DNA of 64,000 bases from Bacteroidota bacterium (lineage in GTDB: Bacteria > Bacteroidota > Bacteroidia > Chitinophagales > Chitinophagaceae). The stretch spans positions 62,001-126,000 of the forward strand of contig JAUZNZ010000002.1 of the NCBI GenBank assembly GCA_030706735.1, read 5' to 3'. The position numbers and the translations under genes are program-made. Below the pieces are notes generated by a model. The model was not told where the DNA came from and searched no databases. It saw only the letters and a program-made list of their open reading frames with translations. Below, piece after piece: positions 51,199 through 60,277 of this stretch. Position 1 is the first letter of the stretch. Each line of letters opens with the position of its first letter.

Positions 51199-51399
51199 AT
51201 TCGTTCTTTTATTGTTTTGTTACCGGCGTTGCACCTGACGGCCGCCGTGGAGTAACAAATTAACGTCAAGGTCCTCAAACTGTTCTTACCGCCAATTCAG
51301 TTTAACAAATTATTTACTAAGCTCTTCGTAGATGAGCGACAAGCAAGGAATGAAGCCCCTCGTGCAGGGCATTGCCCCGGACAGATAAATTTACGAAAT

Positions 51400-52404
51400 T
51401 TATGGCGTTAAAGAAAGGAGAAATTGAAGGGTGTCGACCCCATCGGCATAGTCGTCCAACGCGGGACGCTGAGCCCTCCCGAATGGGACTAGTCCCTGTC
51501 CGACAATGCATTGGACGTCCGGATTGCTCTTCAGACCCGATAAAGCCGTTCCGGATTCTTTATAGTACTCATAATGGAGAACGCCGATCGGTGAAAAGAG
51601 CGAACGCTCTTCTGCCAGCAGGATGGAGCCATTGGTCATATATAATTTCTTGTTCAGGATGAGCAAGGCCAGATTGTAGTCGTAATTATTCCGGTATTTA
51701 TGCTGGTCCGCCAGGTAATCATATTTGCGAAAGGCCTGCAACAGGGGAATGAAATCATAGTTTTCAGGCACGTATAGCTTGGTTACGCTCCTGCATCCAA
51801 GCCCGAAATATTGATTTACGTCGTCCGCCAGCCCCCCGAGGTCTTCCTCGCTTTCTTCCCCGCTCAATATGGCCACGGATGTGCGGTTTCGCCTGATGAT
51901 ATGAGGGTACTTGCCAAAATAGTAATCGAAGTAACGCGCGGAATTATTGCTGCCGGTACCTATAAAGACCTCGCAGCCTTTCAGACGGTCTGCAAACGAC
52001 ACGAGTTGCCGGGTTTCAGGGTCTAGTTCCGCCAGCTTGTCCGCCAGGCGCCTGATCAGGATCTCGTCCCGGGAAGAAGGTTTGATCGTCTGGCGATGGC
52101 CTGTTATGAAGGTGCATAAGAAGTCGTGGAATCCGACCAGGGGTATATTCCCGGCCATGATGACCCCGACATGACGGGGATTGGGATTTTCCGACGGCAA
52201 GGAATATTTTTCGGTCCAGCTTCTCAACGGGCCTTCAGCAAGATATTCCTGCGCGATCTGCCCGACGGCCAACTCGATAAATTCGGGGGTGAACCAACGG
52301 TTGGCTTCCGAAGCCCGGTCCTTCGAAGCACGCCAGCCTTCATCACCGGATAGAACATAATGGCCCAAATTCACTAATAAATCGATCCGTTGCTCCAAGT
52401 TCAT
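51400..52404 (-). CDS. LuxC-like acyl-CoA reductase
   Basis: 334 residues from the ATG at 52404. A slightly longer TTG start is excluded because it falls inside a promoter -7 element (52429-52436). Features: ANIPLVGFHDFLCTFITGHRQTIKPSSRDEI near the front, VFIGTGSNNSARYFDYYF, and RRNRTSVAILSGEES, which match the LuxC aldehyde dehydrogenase-like fold. It likely reduces an acyl-CoA to an aldehyde. The catalytic Cys cannot be assigned with certainty; GLGCRSVTKLYVPE is the candidate. Paired divergently with a 2[4Fe-4S] ferredoxin. Confidence 0.8.
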   Translation of the reverse strand: MNLEQRIDLLVNLGHYVLSGDEGWRASKDRASEANRWFTPEFIELAVGQIAQEYLAEGPLRSWTEKYSLPSENPNPRHVGVIMAGNIPLVGFHDFLCTFITGHRQTIKPSSRDEILIRRLADKLAELDPETRQLVSFADRLKGCEVFIGTGSNNSARYFDYYFGKYPHIIRRNRTSVAILSGEESEEDLGGLADDVNQYFGLGCRSVTKLYVPENYDFIPLLQAFRKYDYLADQHKYRNNYDYNLALLILNKKLYMTNGSILLAEERSLFSPIGVLHYEYYKESGTALSGLKSNPDVQCIVGQGLVPFGRAQRPALDDYADGVDTLQFLLSLTP

Positions 52405-52415
52405 AAATCCGTTAT

Positions 52416-52436
52416 TATATTTGGAGTGCAAAATTA
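52416..52436. promoter_or_regulatory. Overlapping divergent -7 elements between acyl-CoA reductase and ferredoxin
   Basis: Plus-strand TATATTTG (52416-52423) with TTG 23 bases up serves the ferredoxin; minus-strand TAATTTTG (52436-52429) serves the acyl-CoA reductase. The two elements are separated by five bases, so polymerase bound to one should exclude the other. Confidence 0.55.
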
Positions 52437-52465
52437 ACTTTAATCAACCCTTATTTGTAAAAATT

Positions 52466-52813
52466 ATGGCTATCAAGATAACCGAAGAGTGTATCAATTG
52501 CGGGGCCTGCGAGCCTGAATGTCCCAATAATGCGATCTATGAAGGCGGGGTCGAATGGGCCATTACCGACGGTACTACGGTAAAAGGCCAGTTCACCTTG
52601 CTGGACGGCAGCGTGGTAGACGCCACCCAGCGGAATGCGCCCATCAGTGTCGACACGTACTATATCGTTCCCAATAAATGCACCGAATGCCAGGGTTTTC
52701 ATGAAGAACCGCAATGCGCGGCCGTCTGCCCCGTAGATTGCTGCGTTCCGGACGAAATGTACAGGGAAACCGTCGAGGAACTGCTGGCAAAAAAAGAAAA
52801 GTTGCATATCTGA
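52466..52813 (+). CDS. Ferredoxin with two [4Fe-4S] clusters
   Basis: 115 residues from the ATG at 52466. The first cluster uses C9, C12, C15 and a Pro-following C19 (CINCGACEPECP); the second uses C72, C75, C84 and C88 (CTECQGFHEEPQCAAVCP), with extra Cys92/93. The two clusters are separated by a 50-residue insertion. Cytoplasmic electron carrier, perhaps for the acyl-CoA reductase or a 2-oxoacid reaction. Confidence 0.92.
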   Translation: MAIKITEECINCGACEPECPNNAIYEGGVEWAITDGTTVKGQFTLLDGSVVDATQRNAPISVDTYYIVPNKCTECQGFHEEPQCAAVCPVDCCVPDEMYRETVEELLAKKEKLHI

Positions 52814-52970
52814 CCGGCAGGGTCCGGACGCTGTGGATAAATTTTTCTTATTTCACCGGCTTCGCTTGGCAAAATTGAGAAAAAGCACTAACTTAACGGA
52901 AGTTAAAGAGTTTGTTAATGTAGCGACATGCTACATAAAAATAGGCGGGTGATATTTCCCGTCATAAAAG

Positions 52971-53007
52971 GGTGAAGAGTAACAGTACCTTCACCTTTCT
53001 TATTTTT
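52971..53007 (+). terminator. Terminator hairpin upstream of ddl
   Basis: GGTGAAG (52971-52977), eleven-base loop, CTTCACC (52989-52995), then TTTCTTATTTTT. Seven-pair perfect stem. It ends either the ferredoxin transcript or a leader RNA that includes smaller dyads at 52920-52940 (TGTAGC-GACAT-GCTACA) before ddl. Confidence 0.75.
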
Positions 53008-53074
53008 GGCCCCCCGCTCCGTGGCCAAAAATAATCCGGCGGCCTTTTCGTTTATTTGCAATAAACTATCACGG

Positions 53075-54085
53075 ATGCAACCCATCATTGCCTTCCTTAC
53101 CGGCGGCTACTCCGGGGAGGCGGTCATCTCCTACAAGAGCGCCATCACCATTATGAACAACCTTGATCTGACCCGCTATACGGTCTATAAGATCGATATC
53201 ACCAGGGAAGGCTGGCTCTACGAAGGCAAAAATGGCCGCAAAACAGAGATCGATCGCAACGATTTTACCCTCACCCTGGAAGGTCGCAAGGTTCATTTCG
53301 ACGCCGTTCTCATTGGCATCCATGGCGAGCCGGGGGAAGATGGCAAATTGCAAGGTTACTTCGATCTGCTCAATATACCCTATAGCGGCTGTGATGCCGC
53401 CACATCGGCCCTTACCTTCAACAAGCGATTCACCGTGGCTGTGGCGGCCTTCAACGGAATAATGGTGGCCCGCTCGGAGATCCTCATCCGGAACCGCTTC
53501 GAAAACCCGGAGCAGATCACCTCGCGCCTGAATTTCCCCGTATTTGTCAAGCCCAATAACGGCGGCAGCAGCATCGGCATGTCCAAGGTCAACGAGCCTT
53601 CCGAAGAACTGGGCGCGGCGATCGAACGGGCTTTTGGGGTTGACGATCAGATCCTCATCGAAGAGTTTATCACAGGCCGCGAGTTTACCGTTGGCGTTTT
53701 TCGGAATAAGGACGAGGTCATTACCCTGCCGCTCACGGAAGTAAAGAGCAAAAAGGAATTCTTCGATTTTGAGGCGAAATATACTGCTGGCCTCAACGAA
53801 GAAACGACCCCGGCCATCGTGGACGAGGCGATCGCAAATAAAATAAGGGCGGCGGCTAAAAAGATCTACCTGGTATTTAATTGCGGCGGTGTGATCCGGA
53901 TCGATTTCATCTATAACGAGCGTGAGGGCGAGCCATTCATGCTTGAGATCAATACCGTGCCCGGACAGAGCGAAGCCAGCATCGTGCCCCAACAGTTGCG
54001 GGCCGCCGGTTGGACGCTGAAAGACTTTTATTCAGCCCTCATCGAGGAGGCGCTGGAGAAGGGCAGGAGAAAGGCGCAGAAATGA
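53075..54085 (+). CDS. ddl: D-alanine--D-alanine ligase
   Basis: 336 residues from the ATG at 53075. FLTGGYSGEAVISYKSA at the start, IGIHGEPGEDGKLQGYFDLLNIPYSGC, VFVKPNNGGSSIGMSKV and VIRIDFIYNEREGEPFMLEINTVPGQSE carry the ATP-grasp and Mg sites. It makes the dipeptide for peptidoglycan. A PASTA gene follows 68 bases later. Confidence 0.95.
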   Translation: MQPIIAFLTGGYSGEAVISYKSAITIMNNLDLTRYTVYKIDITREGWLYEGKNGRKTEIDRNDFTLTLEGRKVHFDAVLIGIHGEPGEDGKLQGYFDLLNIPYSGCDAATSALTFNKRFTVAVAAFNGIMVARSEILIRNRFENPEQITSRLNFPVFVKPNNGGSSIGMSKVNEPSEELGAAIERAFGVDDQILIEEFITGREFTVGVFRNKDEVITLPLTEVKSKKEFFDFEAKYTAGLNEETTPAIVDEAIANKIRAAAKKIYLVFNCGGVIRIDFIYNEREGEPFMLEINTVPGQSEASIVPQQLRAAGWTLKDFYSALIEEALEKGRRKAQK

Positions 54086-54153
54086 CCAAAATGTTTTATT
54101 TTAGGGCCGCCTGCAGGTCGCAGTCGGTAGCTTTATCATATAAATCTTAAGGC

Positions 54154-54987
54154 GTGTTCAAATCTCTCACCAGTAAACCCCTTTGGGTCAATATAGTAGC
54201 CGCGATCGCCCTCTTGTTACTGCTTTTATTGCTCTTCCTTGCCTCGCTGGCCCTCCTGACGCGGCATGGGAAAACGATGAAGATCCCCGCGGTGACCGGT
54301 ATGTCCTTTGCTGATGCCAAAAAAACGCTCGAGTCCCAGGGCTTCGACGTGCAGATCCAGGATTCGGTGTATTCCGATACCATGCCTCCCATGCAGGTGA
54401 TCAAGCAATTTCCCGAATCAGATGAATTGGTCAAGGTCAATCGCACGGTATTTCTGACGATCAACCGCGCGCAGGCCCCATTTGCCCCTATGCCGAACGT
54501 CGTGAGCATGAGCTTCCGAACGGCGCTGATGATATTGCGGCAATATGGATTGAAATTGGAGGACACGATATTTAAGCCGGACTTTGCCCGCAATTCCGTT
54601 CTTCAACAGATGTATAAGGGCGAGGATATCAAACCGGGCACCCAGATCCAGCAGGGGAGCGCCATTACGCTCGTGCTCGGCAGCGGTATCGGTGGGGCGG
54701 CCTTACCCGTGCCTGACTTGTTCGGGCTGACCTATCAGCAGGCCAAATCACGCCTGGATTCGATGGGACTCATTCTGGGCGCGGTCATCCCTGATGCAGG
54801 CACACGCAGTGACACGATAAATCTCTTCGTGTATAAACAGCGGCCGGAGCAATTCGACGAGGAAAGGAGACCCAATCCGATCCACCCCGGGCAGACGATT
54901 GACATATTTCTGGGAATCCGCACCAAGGTGGACAGCATCGTCGCGGCACAGAGCGGCACACCCCCGACACCACAACCGGGTCCTTAA
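54154..54987 (+). CDS. Membrane-anchored PASTA-domain protein
   Basis: 277 residues from a GTG at 54154. One hydrophobic N-terminal helix (about 12-34) anchors three PASTA domains (about 42-105, 110-175, 183-255) followed by a Pro/Thr-rich tail. PASTA domains bind muropeptides or beta-lactams. Without a kinase domain, it may act as a scaffold or sensor of wall precursors; it lies directly after ddl, fitting a cell-wall role. Confidence 0.85.
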   Translation: MFKSLTSKPLWVNIVAAIALLLLLLLLFLASLALLTRHGKTMKIPAVTGMSFADAKKTLESQGFDVQIQDSVYSDTMPPMQVIKQFPESDELVKVNRTVFLTINRAQAPFAPMPNVVSMSFRTALMILRQYGLKLEDTIFKPDFARNSVLQQMYKGEDIKPGTQIQQGSAITLVLGSGIGGAALPVPDLFGLTYQQAKSRLDSMGLILGAVIPDAGTRSDTINLFVYKQRPEQFDEERRPNPIHPGQTIDIFLGIRTKVDSIVAAQSGTPPTPQPGP

Positions 54988-55011
54988 CAATAAAAAAAAT
55001 ACGAATCGACT

Positions 55012-55326
55012 ATGCAACTTATCTCCGTTGAACAGGTCAAGGCCAGGTTGGATGCCGGCGAATCACTTCATCTGATCGATGTTCGCGAACCGATGGAGCA
55101 CGCAGAGTTTAATATCGGTGGGATACTCCTGCCCCTTGGCAAGGTCCGCAACATGGAAACCGACGAGATCGGGGACTGGAAGGAACAGGAAGTGATCTGC
55201 TATTGCCGGAGCGGCAACCGCAGCGGCATGGCCTGCCAGATGCTCGAGATGGCAGGGTTTACCGACGTGAAGAACCTCACCGGCGGCATGCTCGCCTGGC
55301 AGGATAGGATTGCCCGGACGTCCTGA
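55012..55326 (+). CDS. Rhodanese-like domain protein
   Basis: 104 residues. LIDVREPMEHAEFNIGGILLPLG and the active loop CRSGNRSG with Cys65 are typical single-domain rhodaneses (sulfur transfer or thiol redox). Close packing with the PASTA gene (24 bases) suggests one transcript. Confidence 0.92.
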   Translation: MQLISVEQVKARLDAGESLHLIDVREPMEHAEFNIGGILLPLGKVRNMETDEIGDWKEQEVICYCRSGNRSGMACQMLEMAGFTDVKNLTGGMLAWQDRIARTS

Positions 55327-55358
55327 ACGCCCGCCCCGCTCAACGCATTGTCCGTAGT

Positions 55359-57830
55359 TCAGAGCTTTATATTCACTGCCATCATGAAGTTTCTCGTCGC
55401 CATGGGAAATAAGAAATTTTCTGTGACGAACCTGCCTCCGTAAATGGAACTATAGGTATACCCATTGGCCACATACTTCCCGTTAAAAATATTATTGAGC
55501 TGAAAGATCAGGTCGATCGAGTTGAAAGGGCGTGGTTTTAGGATATATACCGCGCGCAGATTCCCGACAAAATAGCCGTCCAACCGCCGTCCCTCTTGCT
55601 GCGCATTGTCCAGGTACTCTTTGCTTACGTATTTGTTCAGGAGGCTGAATCGGGTGCGCGGCAGGGGAGTAAAGTTCAGCGTGGCCGCGCCGATAACGGA
55701 TGGCGAAAAGGCGATATCCGTCTTCCTGTATGCAAAGCTCACTTCTTCGTTGATATCATAGTTGAAGTCGTACTCGGTATAGTTCAACACCTTGTTCTGG
55801 CTCAAGGTAAGGTTCGCCTCAGCGGAGAACCAATTGGCCGGCGTGACGGTTCCCTGCAATTCGATGCCGAGGCGATAGCTGTTCGGGATATTGGTTCGGG
55901 TATATCCGCCCACATCGTTGATCTTTCCGGTTAATACCAGTTGGTCCCTATAGAGCATGTAGTAGGCCGTCGCCCCCCAGGAATACAGGTCTCCTTTCTT
56001 TTTGAGGCCTAACTCGAAATCATGCAGCCTCTCGGGCCTCGGTTGGTCGCTGGCGCCGGCTTCGAAGTCGTCCCGGCTGGGCTCGTGATTCGACTGGGAA
56101 TAAGAGAGATAAGCCTCCAGATCGCGGTTACTGTACGTGATGCCCAACTTGGGATTCACAAAATGATATGGCGTATGGACGAACAAGCCGGGATTGTCGT
56201 CAAAGCCGTCGATCCGGTAATCGATCCCCCGGTATTGCAGGTCCGCAAACGCCGTCCAGTGTGCGGATATTTGTTCCTGCAGCTTGGTATATACATTATA
56301 ATCGGTCTTATACGCCGGTTCATAATAATACCGGTAGTCGTCAGGGAACCCCCCATTCGCAGCCCAGACGACACGTCCATAATGCTTGTTATAGAAATGA
56401 TCCCAACCGCCGCCAATCGTGAATTGCGTTGGGCCGCCCTTATATTGTAACGAGAAAATCCCGCCGTAGAAATAATTGTCGAGCCATCGCTGCCGGATCA
56501 GGTCGGTGCTTTGCAACGTGTCTGCACCCACAATATAGGGCTGCAGGCCATAGTTCACATATTTGGCATTGGAGGAGTCGCCCTGGTCGTGATATTCCTG
56601 ATAGTATCCCAGGCCCCTTGTCAAAAAAGCGGCCGTATTCAGCGCCAGGCCCGGACTAAACTGGTGGTTGAAAAAAAGTTGGTAATGGTTTTGCAGGTAA
56701 TTGTCCGTCTGATCCTTGTACGTGAAGTAGTTATATTTCCTGTTGGACGATTGGAACAGGTTCGCCGAATCCTGCGCCGTGAAATACAATGATCCGGCAT
56801 TGTCCCCGTAGTGCTGCTGAAGGGCTGCTGCATTTCCACTCAATTTGGCCTCCGGAATGCCATTCCACGCCTGGTAGGTTTTTTCATCGCCCAAAAGGAG
56901 ATTGAACCGGAGGGATGATCGATGGCCATACCAGGCCGTCGAAAGATAGAGCGATCGCAAATTGCTGAACGCCCGATCGATATACCCGTCGCTACTGATG
57001 CGGGACGCCCGCAGGTCAATGGTGAAATGGTCGTCGATCAACCCGGAACCCGCTTTCACGGTACTCTTCCACGTATTGAAGGAGCCATAACTGTTATTGA
57101 ACTCGGCATACGCCTTGTCGTTGAATTCATTGGTGGAGAAATTGATGCTGGCGCCGAAGGCACCCGCCCCGTTTGACGAGGTGCCAACCCCCCGTTGGAT
57201 TTGTATACTGTTGACCGATGAGGCCAGATCCGGCAGATCGACGAAGAACAGGGTCTGTTCTTCCGGGTCATTGTAGGGTATCCCGTTCAACGTCATATTG
57301 ATGCGCGAGTCGTCCGTACCGCGCAGGTGAATACCGGTATATCCCACGCCATTGCCGGCATCGGAATTGATCACTACCGATGGGGTTTGATCCAGGAGGT
57401 AAGGCAGGTCCTGTCCCAGATTAGACTGTTCGATCTGCCGTTTGCTCAGGTCGGTCTTGGTAAAGGGCGCCAGTGCGCCCGCCCGGAGGGCCCTCACTTC
57501 GACCGGTTGCATGAACAACTGGATCCGCTGCAAGAGAATCCGTATTCCCGAACCTTCGGCAAGGAACATCCGGCCCTGGAAACTGGCATAATCGACATGC
57601 GAAACCCGGATCGTATAAGTACCCGCTCTCATCCGGGGAAAAAGGAAGGTTCCGGCTTCGTTGGTCTGCACACTGCCCCCGGGGCTTATTTCAACGGTCG
57701 CCCCCGCCAGAGGTTGCCCCGTAAGCGAATCGATGATCTCCCCTTTCGGATGGATGAATCCGGCAGCGCCGGTTTGCGCGGCGGCGATCCGGACGGCCGC
57801 CAGCAGGCAGCATACCAGGAAATACTTCAT
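55359..57830 (-). CDS. TonB-dependent outer membrane receptor, probable thiamine transporter
   Basis: 823 residues. Signal peptide (about 1-18), a carboxypeptidase-like regulatory domain (about 25-110), a TonB plug (RQIEQSNLGQDLPYLLDQTPSVVINS; LRGTDDSRINMTLNGIPYNDPEEQ) and a 22-strand beta barrel ending in Leu. Directly upstream is a TPP riboswitch, so the ligand is probably thiamine or a precursor. The barrel's final residues, NFMMAVNIKL, fit the outer-membrane signal. No inner-membrane partner gene is adjacent. Confidence 0.88.
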   Translation of the reverse strand: MKYFLVCCLLAAVRIAAAQTGAAGFIHPKGEIIDSLTGQPLAGATVEISPGGSVQTNEAGTFLFPRMRAGTYTIRVSHVDYASFQGRMFLAEGSGIRILLQRIQLFMQPVEVRALRAGALAPFTKTDLSKRQIEQSNLGQDLPYLLDQTPSVVINSDAGNGVGYTGIHLRGTDDSRINMTLNGIPYNDPEEQTLFFVDLPDLASSVNSIQIQRGVGTSSNGAGAFGASINFSTNEFNDKAYAEFNNSYGSFNTWKSTVKAGSGLIDDHFTIDLRASRISSDGYIDRAFSNLRSLYLSTAWYGHRSSLRFNLLLGDEKTYQAWNGIPEAKLSGNAAALQQHYGDNAGSLYFTAQDSANLFQSSNRKYNYFTYKDQTDNYLQNHYQLFFNHQFSPGLALNTAAFLTRGLGYYQEYHDQGDSSNAKYVNYGLQPYIVGADTLQSTDLIRQRWLDNYFYGGIFSLQYKGGPTQFTIGGGWDHFYNKHYGRVVWAANGGFPDDYRYYYEPAYKTDYNVYTKLQEQISAHWTAFADLQYRGIDYRIDGFDDNPGLFVHTPYHFVNPKLGITYSNRDLEAYLSYSQSNHEPSRDDFEAGASDQPRPERLHDFELGLKKKGDLYSWGATAYYMLYRDQLVLTGKINDVGGYTRTNIPNSYRLGIELQGTVTPANWFSAEANLTLSQNKVLNYTEYDFNYDINEEVSFAYRKTDIAFSPSVIGAATLNFTPLPRTRFSLLNKYVSKEYLDNAQQEGRRLDGYFVGNLRAVYILKPRPFNSIDLIFQLNNIFNGKYVANGYTYSSIYGGRFVTENFLFPMATRNFMMAVNIKL

Positions 57831-57895
57831 AAAATAGAATTAATCGTTCGGTCGATCTGGAGAAATGCTGCGAAATGGAGGGATCGTAAAATCTG

Positions 57896-57986
57896 ACTAC
57901 CTTCCCTGCGCAGGCATTACCCTGTTCAGGTTCTACGGGTATTATCTCAGCCATTCCGCCCCTGGCGGAACAGCACCCCGAGGAAT
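57896..57986 (-). ncRNA. TPP riboswitch (THI box)
   Basis: On the minus strand GGGGTGC ... GGCTGAGA ... ACCC ... GAACCTGA ... CAGGGTAATGCCTGCGCAGGGAA follows the THI-box consensus, including CTGAGA (57950-57945), the ACC/GGT pairing and the pyrophosphate-binding GCAGGGA region. It ends about 60 bases above the TonB receptor ATG and likely controls its transcription or translation. A -7-like TATCTTCG is at 58031-58024. Confidence 0.92.
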
Positions 57987-58136
57987 CTGAGAACATGCCG
58001 GAAGTACGACTGCCGGCACAGAACGAAGATAGCGCTTTTTTCGAAGGGTTCGCCCGGCACGTGTAACTTTTATCCGGGTCAACCGTTCTATGCAACAAGT
58101 TCAGGTTCCCGGAGTCTTTATTAAAACCAACTAATC

Positions 58137-58862
58137 ATGATACGTTCATTATTGCTCGCCACCTTGCTCGCGACCAGCATCCTTTCTTTTGCCCAAAACA
58201 CCCGGTTGGTCGCCGATGCGAACGCCCAAAAGCGCAGTGTATCGGGTTTTCATGCTATCAGGATCTCCGGAGGTATCGACCTCTATCTGAACCAGGGAGG
58301 AGAAGAGGCGGTCGCCATCAGCGCTTCCGACCCGGAAATCCGGGACCAGATCCGGACAGAGGTGGAAAACGGCGTGCTGAAGATCTATCTCGAAAGAAAG
58401 GATTGGCATTTCCGCGATCATTTCAGGAATGTAAAGATGAAGGCCTATGTTTCGGTTAAACAATTGGATGCCATGGATGCATCGGGCGGCTCGGACATTT
58501 TTATCCAGGATGTGCTCAGGTCCGATCGCCTCAAGGTCGGCCTTTCCGGGGGCAGTGAACTAAAAGGCCAGGTCGCGATCGGCGATCTCTCTCTCGATCA
58601 GAGTGGCGGGGCCGATGTATTTATCAAGGGAACGGCGTCCAACCTCTCCATTCAGGCAAGCGGGGGAAGCGACCTCCATGGTTATGACCTGAGCTCGGAA
58701 GTCTGCAAGGTCCACAGCAGCGGCGGCAGCGACGTCCAGATCACCGTCAACAAAGAACTTGACGTCAGCGCCAGCGGCGGCAGCGACGTCTATTATAAAG
58801 GAGCTTGCTCGGTACGCCAGTTGAGCGCCAGCGGTGGCAGTGATGTCGTTAAAAAAGGATAA
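58137..58862 (+). CDS. DUF2807 (head GIN domain) exported protein
   Basis: 241 residues: signal peptide (about 1-19) and a right-handed beta-helix-like DUF2807 domain. Seven turns carry S/G-G-G-S/A-D/E motifs from GGSDIFIQDV through GGSELKGQV, GGADVFIKG, GGSDLHGYDL, GGSDVQITV, GGSDVYYKG to GGSDVVKKG. Secreted or surface function unknown. Duplicated by the next gene. Confidence 0.88.
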   Translation: MIRSLLLATLLATSILSFAQNTRLVADANAQKRSVSGFHAIRISGGIDLYLNQGGEEAVAISASDPEIRDQIRTEVENGVLKIYLERKDWHFRDHFRNVKMKAYVSVKQLDAMDASGGSDIFIQDVLRSDRLKVGLSGGSELKGQVAIGDLSLDQSGGADVFIKGTASNLSIQASGGSDLHGYDLSSEVCKVHSSGGSDVQITVNKELDVSASGGSDVYYKGACSVRQLSASGGSDVVKKG

Positions 58863-58886
58863 TTTAGCATACGCAAATCCTGCTGT

Positions 58887-59624
58887 ATGAAATGGAGTAC
58901 ATTGCCGGTCGCCGCCGGACTGCTCATCCTGAACCTGTCTGCGCTGGATCTGTCCGGGCAGCAAACCATCATTCATGATCCCAATGCCGAACTTCGTTCC
59001 ATAACTGGTTTCCATGCGATCGACGTATCTGATGCGATCGACCTGTATTTGAGCCAGGGCGAGAAGGAGACCGTGGTAGTCAGCGCATCGGATGCAAAAT
59101 GGCGCAACAGGATCCACACGGAGGTCCGGGAAGGCATTCTGAATATCTCTCTCGCCCTTCCCCATAAACGCGCCCTGGAAGGGGCCAACCATAAATTGAA
59201 GGTCTATATTTCATTCACCGCCCTGGATAAATTGGTCGCCTCCGGAGAGAGCGACGTGTATGTCGACGGGGTTATTTCCGGAAAGACATTATCGATCAGC
59301 CTGTCGGGGTCAAGCGATTTCAAAGGGGCAGTGCATATTGATGAGCTAAGGCTGGATCAAAGCGGCGCCTCCGACGCGGTGATCACAGGCAATGTAACCG
59401 GCATGACCAGCATCAACGCGGGCGGAGCCAGCAATCTGAGGGCCTACGACCTGGCCACGGGCAGCTGTGATGCCCGCGCTTCGGGGGCTTCGGAGATCCG
59501 CATAACCATCAATAAGGAATTGACAGCCCATGCCAGCGGGGCCAGCCGCGTCTACTACCACGGACCTGCCATCATACGCGAAATGCACTCCAGCGGCGCC
59601 AGCAGCATCTCAAAAAAAGGATAA
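58887..59624 (+). CDS. DUF2807 (head GIN domain) exported protein, paralogue
   Basis: 245 residues with a signal peptide (about 1-23) and the same seven-turn layout as its neighbour 24 bases upstream, except that the turn motifs read SGAS/SGSS/SGES rather than SGGS. The positions of turns align one for one, so it arose by duplication followed by a systematic change of the second turn glycine. Function unknown. Confidence 0.87.
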   Translation: MKWSTLPVAAGLLILNLSALDLSGQQTIIHDPNAELRSITGFHAIDVSDAIDLYLSQGEKETVVVSASDAKWRNRIHTEVREGILNISLALPHKRALEGANHKLKVYISFTALDKLVASGESDVYVDGVISGKTLSISLSGSSDFKGAVHIDELRLDQSGASDAVITGNVTGMTSINAGGASNLRAYDLATGSCDARASGASEIRITINKELTAHASGASRVYYHGPAIIREMHSSGASSISKKG

Positions 59625-59644
59625 GCAGGTTGGTTGAAGAATCC

Positions 59645-59652
59645 TATATTTG
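59645..59652 (+). promoter_or_regulatory. -7 element of the 59671 gene promoter
   Basis: TATATTTG is a full TAnnTTTG match. Transcription starting six or so bases on would fall just before the TTG start at 59671; this supports that start. Confidence 0.5.
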
Positions 59653-59670
59653 GAATGCCAAACACACGTT

Positions 59671-60228
59671 TTGAGAAAAGCGGCTGCCATATTCTTACTG
59701 CTCATCCTGTCATTCAATATCATTGGGTACAGGGCCTGGTTCTACTTCGCGGAAAAAAAGGCGGACCGGCATATGGAGGCCCTGTTGGATAAGGATCAAT
59801 ACGACGAACGCGACCTGGTCACCCTGACGATCCCCATGAACATGCCCTATCAGCTCGATAGAGATCGGTTCGAGAGGACCAATGGCGAAGTGATCATGAA
59901 CGGCCGGCTCCTGAAGTATGTCAAACGTAAGGTGGTGGATGGCAATCTCATTTTACTCTGCCTGCCGGATGCCAAAAAAATGCAGTTGAAAAAGGCAGTA
60001 ACGGAATTTGGGAACAGTGTAAACGGTCTCGCCTCATCTTCTGCAAACAAAAAGCTGCCCGCTGATCCGCTTAAAACAACGTTCTCCGGCGAATATGTGC
60101 CGGCACCTGATCAGATCGGCATAGTTCCCCCATCCCTTCCCGGTCTCCGCTGGGCCCATCGTCCCTTTGCACCCCTTCCGGAAGCATGGATCGCCTTCCC
60201 CGGCAAGCCCCCGGAAAACCTTGCCTGA
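59671..60228 (+). CDS. Membrane-anchored hypothetical protein
   Basis: 185 residues if it starts at TTG 59671, where RKAAAIFLLLILSFNIIGYRAWFYF gives a signal-anchor helix. An upstream TTG at 59650 is part of a promoter element. The mature part is about 150 residues: a strand-rich region with DRDRFERTNGEVIMNGRLLKYVKRKVVDGNLILLC, then a Pro-rich tail. No catalytic motif. Situated between DUF2807 and the AhpD-like array, no clear functional link. Confidence 0.6.
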   Translation: MRKAAAIFLLLILSFNIIGYRAWFYFAEKKADRHMEALLDKDQYDERDLVTLTIPMNMPYQLDRDRFERTNGEVIMNGRLLKYVKRKVVDGNLILLCLPDAKKMQLKKAVTEFGNSVNGLASSSANKKLPADPLKTTFSGEYVPAPDQIGIVPPSLPGLRWAHRPFAPLPEAWIAFPGKPPENLA

Positions 60229-60277
60229 TCTTCCCCCATTTTTTTGAGGACAATTCTGAACATTCAACAATCAGGTC

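Noticed and set aside
57691-58098. A 135-residue frame on the minus strand across the start of the TonB receptor
   Set aside because: It covers the TPP riboswitch and out-of-frame receptor sequence; its residues show no domain and the RNA explains the conservation.
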